Source of the DNA: Oscillatoriales cyanobacterium
GTDB lineage: Bacteria > Cyanobacteriota > Cyanobacteriia > Cyanobacteriales > Laspinemataceae
DNA length: 64,000 bases
NCBI GenBank assembly: GCA_011390955.1
Contig: JAABRM010000012.1
Coordinates: forward strand, 62,001-126,000
Direction of reading: 5' to 3'
In this document: one piece after another, positions 27,251 through 36,830 of the stretch
How positions within the stretch are numbered: the stretch's first letter is position 1
Layout: each line of letters starts with the position of its first letter
The notes under the pieces: model-generated
What the model was told of the DNA's origin: nothing
What the model saw: only the letters and a program-made list of their open reading frames with translations
The model's database searches: none
Made by a program: the position numbers and the translations under genes

Positions 27251-28426
27251 ATGCGATCTCTTGCGGAAATTAACCAAAAAATTAAAGAAAAACGTGCAGT
27301 TGTTTTAACAGTAGAAGAATTAAAAGCCCGGGTCGCGGAAACCAGCGTGGCTCAAGTGGCTAAAGAAGTGGATGTGGTGACGACGGGCACTTTTGAGCCA
27401 ATGGAGTCATCGGGAGCAATTATTAATTTAGGGCATACGGATCCGCCCATCAAAATTAGCCGCTGTTGGTTAGATGGAGTATTAGCTTATTCTGGTTTTG
27501 GGGCGGTAGATTTGTATTTAGGCGCCACAGAAATTAGTGAAGATACGGACGAACACAAAGAAATTGGTGGCGGTCATGTGATTGCTAATCTAATTGCGGG
27601 CAAACCCGTGCATTTGCGTGCGATCGGTCAGGCGACTGACTGTTATCCCCGGGCATCTTTTGAAACTACCATCTCCCGCGATACCATTAATCAGTTTTAT
27701 TTATATAATCCTCGTAATCTTTACCAAAATTTTATTGTTGGGGTGAATGGAGGCGATCGCCTTCTTTATACTTACCTTGGCCCCTTACAACCCCGTCTCG
27801 GTAACGCCGTTTACTCTAACATTGGGGCCTTATCTCCCCTCCTCAACGACCCAGAACTCAAACTGATCGGCATTGGTAGCCGCATTTTCCTGGGCGGTGG
27901 CATTGGCTATGTCGCCTGGGAAGGCACCCAACATTTTCCCCTGCAAAAGCGCCTCCCCAACCAGACACCCATCGGCCCTGCGGCCACCTTAGCCCTGATT
28001 GGGGATGCCAAACAAATGAATCCCAAATGGGTACGGGGCTGCTACTTCAAAAACTATGGCCCTTCCATCATGCTCGGAGTTGGTGTTGCCTTCCCAGTCT
28101 TAAACGAAGCGGTGGTTCAATGCTGTGCCGTCTCTGACAAAGAAATTGTCGCCCCGGTAGTAGATTTCTCCATCCCCCGCCGAGTTCGGCCTACCTTTGG
28201 TTTAGTTAGCTACGCTCAACTCAAAACCGGACGACTAAAAATAGAGGGCAAACCCGTGCGGGTTGCCCCTTTAGCCAGTATCTACTTATCTCGTCAAGTC
28301 GCCTTAGAACTCAAACAATGGATTGCTCAAGGGGAATTCACCCTCACTGAACCCGTCGCCCCCCTGGACATGAATCGATCTTTTCTGCCCCAAAATCTTT
28401 GGGGATCTCAAATGACTTTAGATTAG
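27251..28426 (+). CDS. homocysteine biosynthesis protein (DUF39)
   Basis: A 391-residue DUF39 protein, close to full length for the cyanobacterial form and without the CBS domains of archaeal versions. DUF39 proteins, with a ferredoxin-like partner, convert aspartate semialdehyde to homocysteine using sulfide in methanogens. Conserved family segments seen include DVVTTGTFEPMESSGA, a GGGHVIANLIAGKPVHL stretch and GIGSRIFLGGGIGY. No NIL/ferredoxin partner is adjacent. Two GTAGGGTGGGC palindromes follow the stop codon. Confidence 0.85.
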   Translation: MRSLAEINQKIKEKRAVVLTVEELKARVAETSVAQVAKEVDVVTTGTFEPMESSGAIINLGHTDPPIKISRCWLDGVLAYSGFGAVDLYLGATEISEDTDEHKEIGGGHVIANLIAGKPVHLRAIGQATDCYPRASFETTISRDTINQFYLYNPRNLYQNFIVGVNGGDRLLYTYLGPLQPRLGNAVYSNIGALSPLLNDPELKLIGIGSRIFLGGGIGYVAWEGTQHFPLQKRLPNQTPIGPAATLALIGDAKQMNPKWVRGCYFKNYGPSIMLGVGVAFPVLNEAVVQCCAVSDKEIVAPVVDFSIPRRVRPTFGLVSYAQLKTGRLKIEGKPVRVAPLASIYLSRQVALELKQWIAQGEFTLTEPVAPLDMNRSFLPQNLWGSQMTLD

Positions 28427-28428
28427 GC

Positions 28429-28503
28429 GTAGGGTGGGCATGATTGCCCACCTTATATATATGCGTAATATATGCGTAGGGTGGGCAATCATGCCCACCC
28501 TAC
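28429..28503. repeat. two GTAGGGTGGGCA palindromes
   Basis: Two imperfectly matching hairpins, each with a GTAGGGTGGGCA arm (28429-28453 and 28476-28503), separated by a TATATATGCGTA spacer. They lie between convergent genes. A degraded third copy is at about 30233-30292. Confidence 0.75.
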
Positions 28504-28546
28504 ATATATCTAATATCCGATCGCCAGGTTTAGCGCAGATTTGACA

Positions 28547-29629
28547 TTAGGTTTCACTTTCGGGTTTCTGACGCTTTTTAATCGCGGGTTTGGGAACGGC
28601 GCTAGACCGAGTTGGCGGTGAGAACTGAGCGGGCTTGCGATCGGGACGCTGAAAGCTTTTCTGGTAACGAGGGGCGGTGCCTCCACCCGGTCGCCCACCA
28701 GCGGGCTTGCTGCCTTTCTTCGCCTTGGTCGGCCCGACCAGACCCAAATCATTCCCCTGTTTAATGCTCAGGTTTTGGCCTTCCCGTTGCAAATGTAAGT
28801 CCCAAAAACGACCCACCGCTTTTCCTTCGAGACTGCCTTGCAGTTTTAACTTGAAAAACTTCGGTTCATCAGAGGGTTGGCGGGGATGCTGCTTAATTTT
28901 GATAATGATATATGGTGGCTCCTGGTCTTCAGATGGTTCTGATTGATAAACCACTTCACCGCGAATGGAAAAATACCCATCGTCCAGGGGTGGATATTCC
29001 GAGGTTTCAACGGTTTTGGCATCTGATGGCGAGCCTTGGTCTGGGGTAGCCTCTGCACTCAGGTCGCTATCTTCAATGGCTTTATACTTAGGACTGAGTT
29101 GTTCGGGTTCCCAAATTCCCACAATTTGTAAGTGCAATTCACCATTTTTTTGTCTAGTGCGAGGATAAACCACCCAAAGATGATTTTCTTTTAGGTCAAT
29201 ATGATTTTTTACTAAACTCATTACCCGTCCCAAGAGAACGGCATCAATTTCCGTGCCATCGGGGGTGATGAGGGCACCTTTGGTAAATTGGTCGTCTGAT
29301 GCCCGGTAATGGCCATGAACTAACCCAATCGCCCGATACTGCTTGGGTTCTGATGGCGGGGGAATGGGATGTTGCCGCCCAATGGATTCGATTTCTGAAG
29401 CATCGTCGCGATCGCTGCCGACAATTTCGTGGTTGGTTTCAGGATTAGTTAGAGCACTCACAGGTAATGATGTTGGTATTTCTTCATGGTTTGGGGACTC
29501 AGGAGCACTGGCAACCGACGACGGTTTCTGTGCTTCAGGGACTTGAGTTGACTTTGGTTCTGCGGCCAAAGAGCGTATTGAACTTGCGGATTTAGTTGAC
29601 TTGGTAAACTCATTCGGAGAGGAATTCAT
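28547..29629 (-). CDS. conserved cyanobacterial protein with basic, Gly/Pro-rich tail
   Basis: A 360-residue protein of unknown function. The first ~95 residues are Ser/Pro/Glu-rich and probably disordered. Residues ~97-300 are more conserved-looking and may form two folded parts, starting RAIGLVHGHYRASDDQFTKG and ending RFWDLHLQREGQ. The last ~50 residues are strongly basic with Gly, Pro and Lys (KAKKGSKPAGGRPGGG), which suggests binding to nucleic acid. No catalytic motif, signal peptide or membrane segment is seen. Confidence 0.72.
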   Translation of the reverse strand: MNSSPNEFTKSTKSASSIRSLAAEPKSTQVPEAQKPSSVASAPESPNHEEIPTSLPVSALTNPETNHEIVGSDRDDASEIESIGRQHPIPPPSEPKQYRAIGLVHGHYRASDDQFTKGALITPDGTEIDAVLLGRVMSLVKNHIDLKENHLWVVYPRTRQKNGELHLQIVGIWEPEQLSPKYKAIEDSDLSAEATPDQGSPSDAKTVETSEYPPLDDGYFSIRGEVVYQSEPSEDQEPPYIIIKIKQHPRQPSDEPKFFKLKLQGSLEGKAVGRFWDLHLQREGQNLSIKQGNDLGLVGPTKAKKGSKPAGGRPGGGTAPRYQKSFQRPDRKPAQFSPPTRSSAVPKPAIKKRQKPESET

Positions 29630-30752
29630 AAAACCTCCAGATTCAGCGGAGACACATCCCTATATGGGTAATTATTTAAACGATACGTTGCGATCTTCAC
29701 CCCGATCGGTACAGGGACTTGAGCGATCGACTTGGATAGGGAGAGCAAAAAAAATCGATTGGGACTTCTTTGCCTCTCATTTTCTCTGAATGGCGCTGTT
29801 TCTTGGGGAGAAACCGAACCAAACAACAGATCAATATAACTGATGATATAGGATACACAGATATTTCGGTTTTCTCTGTCTTTGATTGGAGTCTGTGACT
29901 CTTGAACATCAGCCTGCTTATTTTACTCAATCCAAGGATGCTATACCAAAATCCGTATTATTTCTACTTTGACTGGCAAAAAAATCTTCGGTTTCTACCA
30001 AAATCTAGTGGTTCCACCCGTTCGGCTTTCTGAGTGAGAGGGAATCGCGTTTTTTGACTGACCATTTTTTTTCTTTGTTCTCTCAATTATGGTTTAGCTG
30101 TTGACATCTTCTAGTCCTGATTTTCCAGAGATTTCCCTAGTGCTATGCCCGAAACCGGATACATTATTCACAGATTTTTCTCCTTCTAACCATTACATCT
30201 TACATTTTAACTTATGGCACAAGTATTTATATTGTAGGGTGGGCAAAAATTCACCATCATATATGGTAGGGTGAGTAAAATATGCCTGCCCACCCGAAGA
30301 ATGTTAGGGGCGGTTGGATGAATTTTTGTAAATGTTATAACTTATGGCATAAGTAGTTTTTGTGGCATTGTGGATGATAAAATCATTAATTTTCTAGATA
30401 CTGATGGTTTTTTACCATTGATTTCACCGTACATTGTTGGCGAATTTATCTATCAGAAACAGTCTGATATTTGCCAAGTGGAATCAGAAGAGTTGAAGGC
30501 TGTTCAATTGGCAATTTTCCAGCGCAGCCCGTTAGATGAAAATTTTTCACTAACTGGTTGATTAAATTCCAGAAACGATCGCCGAAATTATGGGAAATTA
30601 TGGGGCGAACCAAGCCGCCACCTCGGAGTCATGCCTGATTCCGTTGCGGTGGGGAGTGATTCCGCTTTGAGCGGATCCCCCTTGGGCGAATCGCTCTTGC
30701 CGTTACCGAGCAAGAATGTCAGGATAATATTAATCGAGTTCAATGTAATTCC
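29630..30752. other. long intergenic region, no clear gene
   Basis: About 1.1 kb with no strong coding signal. It contains a degraded GTAGGGTGGGC repeat (30233-30292), two ACTTATGGCA(C/T)AAGTA sites (about 30210 and 30341), and a weak 63-residue frame at 30370-30561. It may hold remnants of lost genes or a regulatory RNA. Confidence 0.5.
30370..30561 (+). CDS. possible small hypothetical protein or gene remnant
   Basis: A GTG-started frame of 63 residues (starts MDDKIINFLDTDGFLPLI). The composition is protein-like, but there is no clear ribosome-binding site and no known family. It may be a fragment of a lost gene in the surrounding long gap. Confidence 0.25.
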   Translation: MDDKIINFLDTDGFLPLISPYIVGEFIYQKQSDICQVESEELKAVQLAIFQRSPLDENFSLTG

Positions 30753-31664
30753 GTGTCAGAAAACCGCAATCGTTGGGTAACGGTGCTCGTAATGAGCATC
30801 GGGCTAATCTCTTTTCTTGGGCTAGGAATGGCTCCCTTTATTCAAGGGCTGATTGGTTCGGATCGGACCGCCAATCAGACAACACCGGCTCAAACTCAAA
30901 CTGCTAATGCTTTTCCACGAGAAGAATTAGAAGCACAGGCACGAGGATATGAACTGGTTTTGCAGCGAGAACCGGATAATGAAACCGCCCTGCAAGGATT
31001 ATTGGAAGTTAAACTTCAGTTGCAAGATTTACCAGGATCGATTGATGTCTTAGAGAAATTAGTCCGGCTGAAGCCAGAGCAAACCAATTATGCGGTGTTA
31101 TTGGCTCAAGCCAAGGAACAAACCGGCGATCGCGAGGCAGCAGCCCAAGTTTATCGTCAAATCCTCACCGCTCAACCTGGTAATGCCAATGCCCTGGATG
31201 GCATGGTGAAATTGTTGATTGCCGAAAATCGTCCAGAGGCGGCGATCGGCTTGTTACAAGAAACCTTGAAAACCGCTCCTCAAGCGAATCAGATTGCGCC
31301 GAATACCATCGATGTGGTTTCCGTGCAAACGATCTTGGGTCAGGTTTACGCCCAGCAAGAACGCTACGCTGAGGCGATCGCGGTTTACGATGAAGCCATG
31401 AAAGTGGATCAAAAAGATTTTCGCCCGATCCTCGGCAAAGCTCTCGTCCTGAAACGCCAAGGCAAAACGGAAGAAGCCAGTCAACTGTTTAAGGTTGCCG
31501 GAGACTTGTCTCCCGCACAATATCGCGATCAAATTAAACAATTAGCGGCTCAACCGCCCGTTCCCGCTGCCCCTCCCGCAACTCCTCCCGCAACTCCACC
31601 GGCAACTCCTCCCGCAACTCCTCCCGCAACTCCACCGGCTCCAGAAAAGCCAGCGTCGCCGTAG
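30753..31664 (+). CDS. membrane-anchored TPR protein with PPAT repeats
   Basis: A GTG-started 303-residue protein. Residues 8-30 form one membrane helix, so the rest is exposed on one side of the membrane. Residues ~50-265 hold about six TPR motifs (for example AQVYRQILTAQPGNANALDGM and YAEAIAVYDEAMKVDQKDFR), a platform for protein contacts. The C-terminus is a run of PPAT units (APPATPPATPP) encoded by near-identical 12-bp repeats, a flexible and probably unstable tail. TPR proteins of this layout in cyanobacteria often help assemble membrane complexes, but no specific role can be assigned. Confidence 0.82.
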   Translation: MSENRNRWVTVLVMSIGLISFLGLGMAPFIQGLIGSDRTANQTTPAQTQTANAFPREELEAQARGYELVLQREPDNETALQGLLEVKLQLQDLPGSIDVLEKLVRLKPEQTNYAVLLAQAKEQTGDREAAAQVYRQILTAQPGNANALDGMVKLLIAENRPEAAIGLLQETLKTAPQANQIAPNTIDVVSVQTILGQVYAQQERYAEAIAVYDEAMKVDQKDFRPILGKALVLKRQGKTEEASQLFKVAGDLSPAQYRDQIKQLAAQPPVPAAPPATPPATPPATPPATPPATPPAPEKPASP

Positions 31665-31687
31665 AACGGGGGCCGCCATCGGGGGAA

Positions 31688-31836
31688 TAATTAACAATTG
31701 ATAATTGACAATTGACAATTAAATAAAATTATCAATTATCAATTATCAATTATCAATTATCAATTAACAATTAACAATTAACAATTATTAATTATTTTCT
31801 CTGCCCCTACACCCTACACCCTACACCCTACACCCC
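31688..31836. repeat. paired heptamer arrays and ccctaca array
   Basis: AATTGACAATTGA-type units are followed by the complementary TTATCAATTATCAA and AATTAACAATTA units, able to form a long hairpin. A ccctaca heptamer array (about 31806-31835) ends the block. It separates two convergent genes. Confidence 0.8.
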
Positions 31837-31848
31837 GGAAGTTCCCCA

Positions 31849-32664
31849 TTAGGGCAGTAATTCTACAAATTCTTGTAAAGCGGCAGAATAGCGATCGCCT
31901 GCGACCCACATCACATCATTATGTCCAGCCCCTTCGACCCACAAAGAACGCTTAGGTTCTGGGGCAGCGGCAAACAATGCCTGTCCGTGCCAAAAGCGCA
32001 CCACCTCGTCTTCCGTACCGTGCATCACCAAAACGGGGCAATTCACTTGTTTAATTTTGGCCAAATTTTCAAACTTATCAAAGGGATAAAGAGGGACTTT
32101 AGTTAAAGCGCGGAAGGCACTGACAAAAGTGCTCTCTAAAATCAAACCAGCTACCGGCTGACGGGCGGCTAGATCCACCGAAGGCCCGCCCCCCACGGAA
32201 CGGCCATAGATAATAATTTGATTTGGGGGAATGCCTAAAGTCTGAGTCAAATAATGATATGCCGCATCAATATCTTGATAACTTCTCTCTACCGTGGGCT
32301 GACCCCCCGAAGTGCCATATCCTTGATAGTCATAGGAAAATACGGCAAACCCCATTGCTTGAATTTCTTGGAGCGCAGGCCGAATATCGCCCAAGTCTTC
32401 TGCATTGCCGTGGCTGTAGAGGATCGTATATTTGGCCTGCTCGTTGGGCAAATATACCCCTGAAATCAGCATCCCGTTGGCGGATTTCAGTTTGAGAATT
32501 TCTGAGTTGTCAGAATAAGTCGCAGGTTGAGGTTGAAAAATTAAGGAATTTGAGAAAAAATAACCCCAAACCCCAATGGCCACATAAACAAAGATGATGG
32601 AACGAACTAATCGTTGCCAGGAAAATTCTCCGATGAGCAACTGGCGTAATTTTTTTTTGTTCAT
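31849..32664 (-). CDS. alpha/beta hydrolase, ABHD17-like serine hydrolase
   Basis: The start is set at the ATG at 32664 (271 residues); a TTG at 32697 is possible. There is an N-terminal membrane anchor (about 20-40). The catalytic Ser156 lies in YGRSVGGG, the Asp in HGTEDEVV and the His in GAGHNDV, with the oxyanion-hole segment YSHGNAEDLGD. This is the eukaryote-like ABHD17/Bem46 group, whose known members include depalmitoylases, but bacterial substrates are unknown. It is probably an esterase or thioesterase facing the cytoplasm or the periplasm. It converges on the TPR gene across a tandem-repeat block. Confidence 0.87.
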   Translation of the reverse strand: MNKKKLRQLLIGEFSWQRLVRSIIFVYVAIGVWGYFFSNSLIFQPQPATYSDNSEILKLKSANGMLISGVYLPNEQAKYTILYSHGNAEDLGDIRPALQEIQAMGFAVFSYDYQGYGTSGGQPTVERSYQDIDAAYHYLTQTLGIPPNQIIIYGRSVGGGPSVDLAARQPVAGLILESTFVSAFRALTKVPLYPFDKFENLAKIKQVNCPVLVMHGTEDEVVRFWHGQALFAAAPEPKRSLWVEGAGHNDVMWVAGDRYSAALQEFVELLP

Positions 32665-32915
32665 CTCTGGGCAACTTAAACTCGATAGTTTAGGCAATAA
32701 TCTGTACGGGGATATCTAGGCAATTGTTTCGAGATGACGACCAAGGAAAACCATCCCGGATGACAACAGTTAAGTAACAGGCGAACATCTCAACCAATTC
32801 ACCCGACTTTTGGGTAGTCTGTGTTGAGATAGTCTTTGTCGATCTGGATCTGGTTTTAGATGCGATCGCCTGAATCTGACTAATCCCCAATTAATCATTA
32901 TACAGAGGAAAAAAC

Positions 32916-33308
32916 ATGGTGTTGGAATATCCAGATGACTTGAAATATCTAGACTCCCATGAATATGTCCGACTTGATGGCGAAATTGCCACCATTGGTA
33001 TCAGTGCCTATGCCATTGACCAACTCGGTGACATTGTGTTTGTGGAGTTGCCGGAAGATGGTGATGCCGTAGAAAAAGGTGAACCCTTTGGCAGCATTGA
33101 GTCGGTGAAAGCAGTAGAAGAGATGTATGCCCCCGTCTCTGGGACGGTGATCGAACGCAACCAAACAGTGATGGATGGGCCGGAGATTCTTGGGGAAGAT
33201 CCTTATGGAGAAGGTTGGTTACTCAAAGTTCGGATTACGAATGAAGATGAATTGCAAGATGCCTTAACCGCTAGTGAGTATAGAGAACAAGTAGAAGGGG
33301 AAGCGTAA
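32916..33308 (+). CDS. gcvH: glycine cleavage system H protein
   Basis: A 130-residue lipoyl-carrier protein. The lipoylated Lys is seen in [18 protein letters not shown], at the tip of the hybrid beta-hairpin; the rest ([31 protein letters not shown]) is typical of full-length GcvH. It shuttles the aminomethyl group between GcvP, GcvT and the dihydrolipoamide dehydrogenase. No other gcv gene is adjacent, which is common in cyanobacteria. GAGGAAAAAAC just before the ATG provides a ribosome-binding site. A hairpin terminator follows at 33356. Confidence 0.96.
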   Translation: MVLEYPDDLKYLDSHEYVRLDGEIATIGISAYAIDQLGDIVFVELPEDGDAVEKGEPFGSIESVKAVEEMYAPVSGTVIERNQTVMDGPEILGEDPYGEGWLLKVRITNEDELQDALTASEYREQVEGEA

Positions 33309-33355
33309 GTCCTGAGTCCTGGAGTACCGGGCATTTTAACGGAATTGTTGGCGAT

Positions 33356-33383
33356 CGCGCTACCAGTCGGTAGCGCGATTTTT
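33356..33383 (+). terminator. rho-independent terminator of gcvH
   Basis: Stem CGCGCTACC / GGTAGCGCG (9 bp, loop AGTC) followed by ATTTTTG, 47 bp after the gcvH stop codon. Confidence 0.85.
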
Positions 33384-33407
33384 GTCATTCGTGATTCGTC
33401 ATTCCCT

Positions 33408-33521
33408 CCCAACAACTTGCCAACTTGCCAACTTGCCAACTTGCCAACAATCAACAATCAACAATCAACAATCAACAATCAACCAACAACCAACAACCAA
33501 CAACAAACAACAAATAACATT
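33408..33521. repeat. tandem repeats caacttgc and caacaat
   Basis: Four copies of an 8-mer (caacttgc) followed by caacaat and ccaacaa heptamers, ending beside the stop codon of the convergent prohibitin-like gene. Confidence 0.8.
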
Positions 33522-34359
33522 ATTTTTCCAGTTCGTTGAGATTAAAGATAAATGGCACACTGGCAGATTTATCTCCCATAATCAAAACTTTGGGCATTTG
33601 AGCACCCCCTTCCCGCCAAGCTTGAATGGCTTCTTTCTGGAGTACCAATTGCCCCCCTTGGGCTTTCAAAGTTTCGGCTAACAGTTTTTGAGCTTCCGCT
33701 TTTCCTTTGGCGCGATTAATATCTGCTTGGGCTTCTTGTTCCGCCTCTTGAGCAGTATAAACCGCTCGTTGGGCTTGTTGCTCGGCAATTTGTTTTTCTT
33801 CCACAGCGCGAGCAAAGTCTTTGGAAAAATTCAAATCAATCACACTGGTATCGAGTACAAGAATGCCATATTTTTTTAACCGTTGCTCCAAGGCATTATC
33901 AAAATCTTGTTTCAGTTGGTTGCGTTGGGTAATCGATTCTTCGGCGGTGCGTAATGCGGCAGCAATTTTAAAAGATTCCTGGGTTTGGGGGGCAATAATT
34001 TTGGCGACAATATTCTCTAAACTCCCTTGAGTTCTTTTAATTGTCACCACTTGGTCTGGATCGAGCCGGAAGTTAATGGCAAATCTGGCGGTTAGTTCTT
34101 GCAGGTCTTTGGTAGAACTTTGGGCGGGAACTTCAAATTTTTGTACGGTGACATCATAGATATCGACGGTGGAAATAAACGGCGGTTTAAGGTGAATTCC
34201 TTCTAGTAAAGCCCCGTCTTGGGCTTTGCCTAAAATTCTGATTACTCCCGCTTCACCGGGGTTAATAATCGCAAAAGAACTCAAACTAATTAGAATCACT
34301 AATGCGGTAATAATTCCGGCAACTAATAAGGAGAAACTTTGAGTGTAAGAATTTTTCAT
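33520..34359 (-). CDS. prohibitin-family (SPFH/band 7) membrane protein
   Basis: The start is set at the ATG at 34359 (279 residues); the open frame before it is not protein-like. A membrane anchor at about 8-28 is followed by an SPFH domain (NPGEAGVIRILGKAQDGALLEG as its start) and a long C-terminal coiled coil (EQQAQRAVYTAQEAEQEAQADI). It matches cyanobacterial prohibitin homologues such as the Synechocystis protein Slr1106. The family forms large rings at membranes and helps with quality control of membrane proteins. No protease gene is adjacent. Confidence 0.88.
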   Translation of the reverse strand: MKNSYTQSFSLLVAGIITALVILISLSSFAIINPGEAGVIRILGKAQDGALLEGIHLKPPFISTVDIYDVTVQKFEVPAQSSTKDLQELTARFAINFRLDPDQVVTIKRTQGSLENIVAKIIAPQTQESFKIAAALRTAEESITQRNQLKQDFDNALEQRLKKYGILVLDTSVIDLNFSKDFARAVEEKQIAEQQAQRAVYTAQEAEQEAQADINRAKGKAEAQKLLAETLKAQGGQLVLQKEAIQAWREGGAQMPKVLIMGDKSASVPFIFNLNELEK

Positions 34360-34849
34360 TGAACTACCATTGAAGCAATATTGTATGAACGACTTTTGGA
34401 TGACAATTTGGCTGAAATTTGCCGCATAAATTTGGTGACTGAAATTTGGTGACTGAAACCGAGACTGGTGGGGTAATTTATGCCTTGCCTCTACCAGATA
34501 TATAGGTTTAAAGTAATTCCCCATTTAGCGATCGCTGTATTCAGATCGAGGCAATTGATTTCGCCGAGAAATCACTGGTCGATCGGTTGCGGGTCATTTT
34601 GCCAGTTAAGCATGGATGGGTATTGTCTGAAAAATCCGATCGCAGTTTTCCACAGATGGGGTGAATTTTCCACAGATTTTGGTCAGTTTTCCACAAATTT
34701 CCACAAAGCTATGATGAAAATCCCCAACCAGGGGAAAGCGATCGCCTAAAAAAGTTAGATGATCCTGGTTGCTTTCCCCTCGGTCGATGATGGGTTGAAA
34801 GCGATCGCCCCTGCCCCGGTTTCTTTGTCCTTTTGTCCCTAATAGAGAA
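34360..34849. other. intergenic region with DnaA-box cluster
   Basis: The gap between guaA and the prohibitin-like gene, both on the minus strand. It carries two copies of AAATTTGGTGACT (about 34428 and 34442), the four DnaA-box-like sites at 34646-34705, and an inverted repeat AGGGGAAAGC / GCTTTCCCCT (34730-34780). No gene is seen. Confidence 0.6.
34646..34705 (+). promoter_or_regulatory. cluster of four DnaA-box-like 9-mers, candidate oriC or DnaA-binding site
   Basis: TTTTCCACA occurs at 34646, 34666 and 34687, and ATTTCCACA at 34697, all in the same direction. The first three are 20 and 21 bp apart, about two helical turns. TTTTCCACA is a known form of the cyanobacterial DnaA box. An AT-rich, repeated stretch lies 200 bp to the left. 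This is what an origin, or a DnaA-titrating or regulatory site, would look like. dnaA and dnaN are not in the window. Confidence 0.55.
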
Positions 34850-36481
34850 TTATTCCCATTCAATCGTTCCCGGTGGCTTAGAGGTGACATCATAAACCAC
34901 CCGGTTTACCCCTGGAACTTCATTCACAATTCGGTTAGAAATAGTTTCCAAGAAATCATAAGGAACGCGAGACCAGTCAGCGGTCATGCCATCTTCACTG
35001 GAAACAAAACGCAGCACAATCGGATAAGCATAAGTGCGCTGATCTCCCATCACCCCAACGCTGCGGATCGGCAGCAAAACCGCGAAGGCTTGCCAAAATT
35101 TGCTATACACTCCTTGTCGGTTAATTTCTTGCCGGACAATGTGATCCGCATCCCGGAGAATTTCCAGCCGTTCTTCGGTGACTTCACCGAGAATCCGAAT
35201 GGCCAATCCGGGGCCGGGGAAAGGATGACGGTTGATAATTTCTTCCGGTAAACCGATGGATTTGCCCACTTTCCGCACTTCATCTTTAAATAGTTTGCGT
35301 AAGGGTTCAATCAATTTGAAGCGCAAATCTTTGGGTAAACCGCCGACATTATGATGGCTTTTAATTTTTACCGCCACTCGTTCGCCAGTTTTGGGATCGA
35401 CGTTGGTATCGGCAGATTCAATCACATCAGGATAGAGGGTTCCTTGGGCGAGATAGTCAAAGGGGCCAAGGCGTTTGGATTCTTCTTCAAAGACGCGGAT
35501 AAACTCATGGCCAATGCGCTTGCGTTTTTCTTCGGGATCGGTGATTCCGGCAATTTTGACTAAGAAGCGATCGCGGGCTTTGACATGAACCACGGGGATA
35601 TGGAATTGTTCGTGAAATAGTTTGACTAACCGTTCGGGTTCATTTTTCCGCATAAACCCTTGGTCAATAAACATACAAGTTAGCCGATCCCCGATCGCCT
35701 TATGCAGCAAAAAGGCCAAGGTACTGGAATCAACCCCTCCAGACAGGGCTAATAACACCCGCTTGTCTCCCACTTTGGCGCGAATTTCCCGAGTCGCTTG
35801 CTCGACAAATGCGGCCATTGTCCAAGTGGGCTCACATTCACAAATATGATAGACAAAGTTGCGGATTAGGGCTTGACCGCCGATAGAATGCACCACTTCG
35901 GGATGGAATTGAACCCCATAGAGTTGTTTCTCGTGATTGGCGATCGCGGCACAAGGGGTATTTTCTGTATGGGCTAAGACCTCAAAACCTTCGGGCAACT
36001 GCTTCACGGAGTCCCCATGACTCATCCACATCGTTGTCCCATCTTCTACATTCGTGAGTAAATCCGTGGGATCGTCGATTACCAAGGATGCCTTACCATA
36101 CTCACCCCGTTCGGCCCGTTCTACGCTGCCCCCTAATTGTTGAACCATCAACTGCATCCCGTAGCAGACTCCCAGAATCGGAATCCCCAAGTCCCAAATC
36201 CCCGGATCGCACTGAGGTGCGTTCGCATCGTAAACGGAATTTGGCCCGCCAGACAGAATAATCCCTTGGGGATTGAGTTGTTTGATTTGTGCAATCGTGG
36301 TTCGGTAGGATAAAACTTCCGAATACACCTGCGTTTCCCGAATTCGTCGGGCAATTAATTCGGAGTATTGAGAGCCAAAGTCTAAAATCACTAGCATCTG
36401 GCGACTGAGTGATTCCATCTCGGACTCGTTGATGCTTGATTCCTGCTGAGGAGTTGGTTGAGTAGATGTTTGTGCAATCAC
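34850..36481 (-). CDS. guaA: GMP synthase (glutamine-hydrolysing)
   Basis: A 543-residue bifunctional enzyme converting XMP to GMP. The N-terminal glutamine amidotransferase has its nucleophile Cys in [10 protein letters not shown] and His/Glu in QFHPEVVHS. The ATP pyrophosphatase has the P-loop [10 protein letters not shown], and the C-terminal dimerisation domain ends in the conserved [12 protein letters not shown]. It has a short Gln/Ser-rich N-terminal extension (about 27 residues) before the amidotransferase. It appears to be monocistronic. The end of the gene is followed by the DnaA-box cluster. Confidence 0.97.
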   Translation of the reverse strand: MIAQTSTQPTPQQESSINESEMESLSRQMLVILDFGSQYSELIARRIRETQVYSEVLSYRTTIAQIKQLNPQGIILSGGPNSVYDANAPQCDPGIWDLGIPILGVCYGMQLMVQQLGGSVERAERGEYGKASLVIDDPTDLLTNVEDGTTMWMSHGDSVKQLPEGFEVLAHTENTPCAAIANHEKQLYGVQFHPEVVHSIGGQALIRNFVYHICECEPTWTMAAFVEQATREIRAKVGDKRVLLALSGGVDSSTLAFLLHKAIGDRLTCMFIDQGFMRKNEPERLVKLFHEQFHIPVVHVKARDRFLVKIAGITDPEEKRKRIGHEFIRVFEEESKRLGPFDYLAQGTLYPDVIESADTNVDPKTGERVAVKIKSHHNVGGLPKDLRFKLIEPLRKLFKDEVRKVGKSIGLPEEIINRHPFPGPGLAIRILGEVTEERLEILRDADHIVRQEINRQGVYSKFWQAFAVLLPIRSVGVMGDQRTYAYPIVLRFVSSEDGMTADWSRVPYDFLETISNRIVNEVPGVNRVVYDVTSKPPGTIEWE

Positions 36482-36830
36482 GGCGAAATCCTTTAAAAAG
36501 ACTGATGTGGATATGGTCGATCGCTAAATTTTAGCCAAATTATTCGGCGCTAAACATTTGTTGAACGATTGGCGATCGATCGAGTGGGCAATTTTACGGC
36601 GGTTTTTTCTGTCTCTATTGACTAGGGGAATAGTTGAGCAGCATATCTGAACGGCAATTCAGGAATTTGCCTCAGATGCTAAGAGCAATCCTAAGCATTT
36701 CTGGCGCCAACAATCTTTGCAGAAATTTTTCGGCCATCGATTCAGGCTTCGATCGGACTTTTCGGGTCTAATTTCGGTCAAGATCGATCGAATTCCTGAT
36801 AACTTTAACTTTTAATTTATGTTGCCTAGA
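36482..36830. other. intergenic region upstream of guaA
   Basis: No gene or strong structure recognised; it should hold the guaA promoter. No purine-type riboswitch was recognised. Confidence 0.5.
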
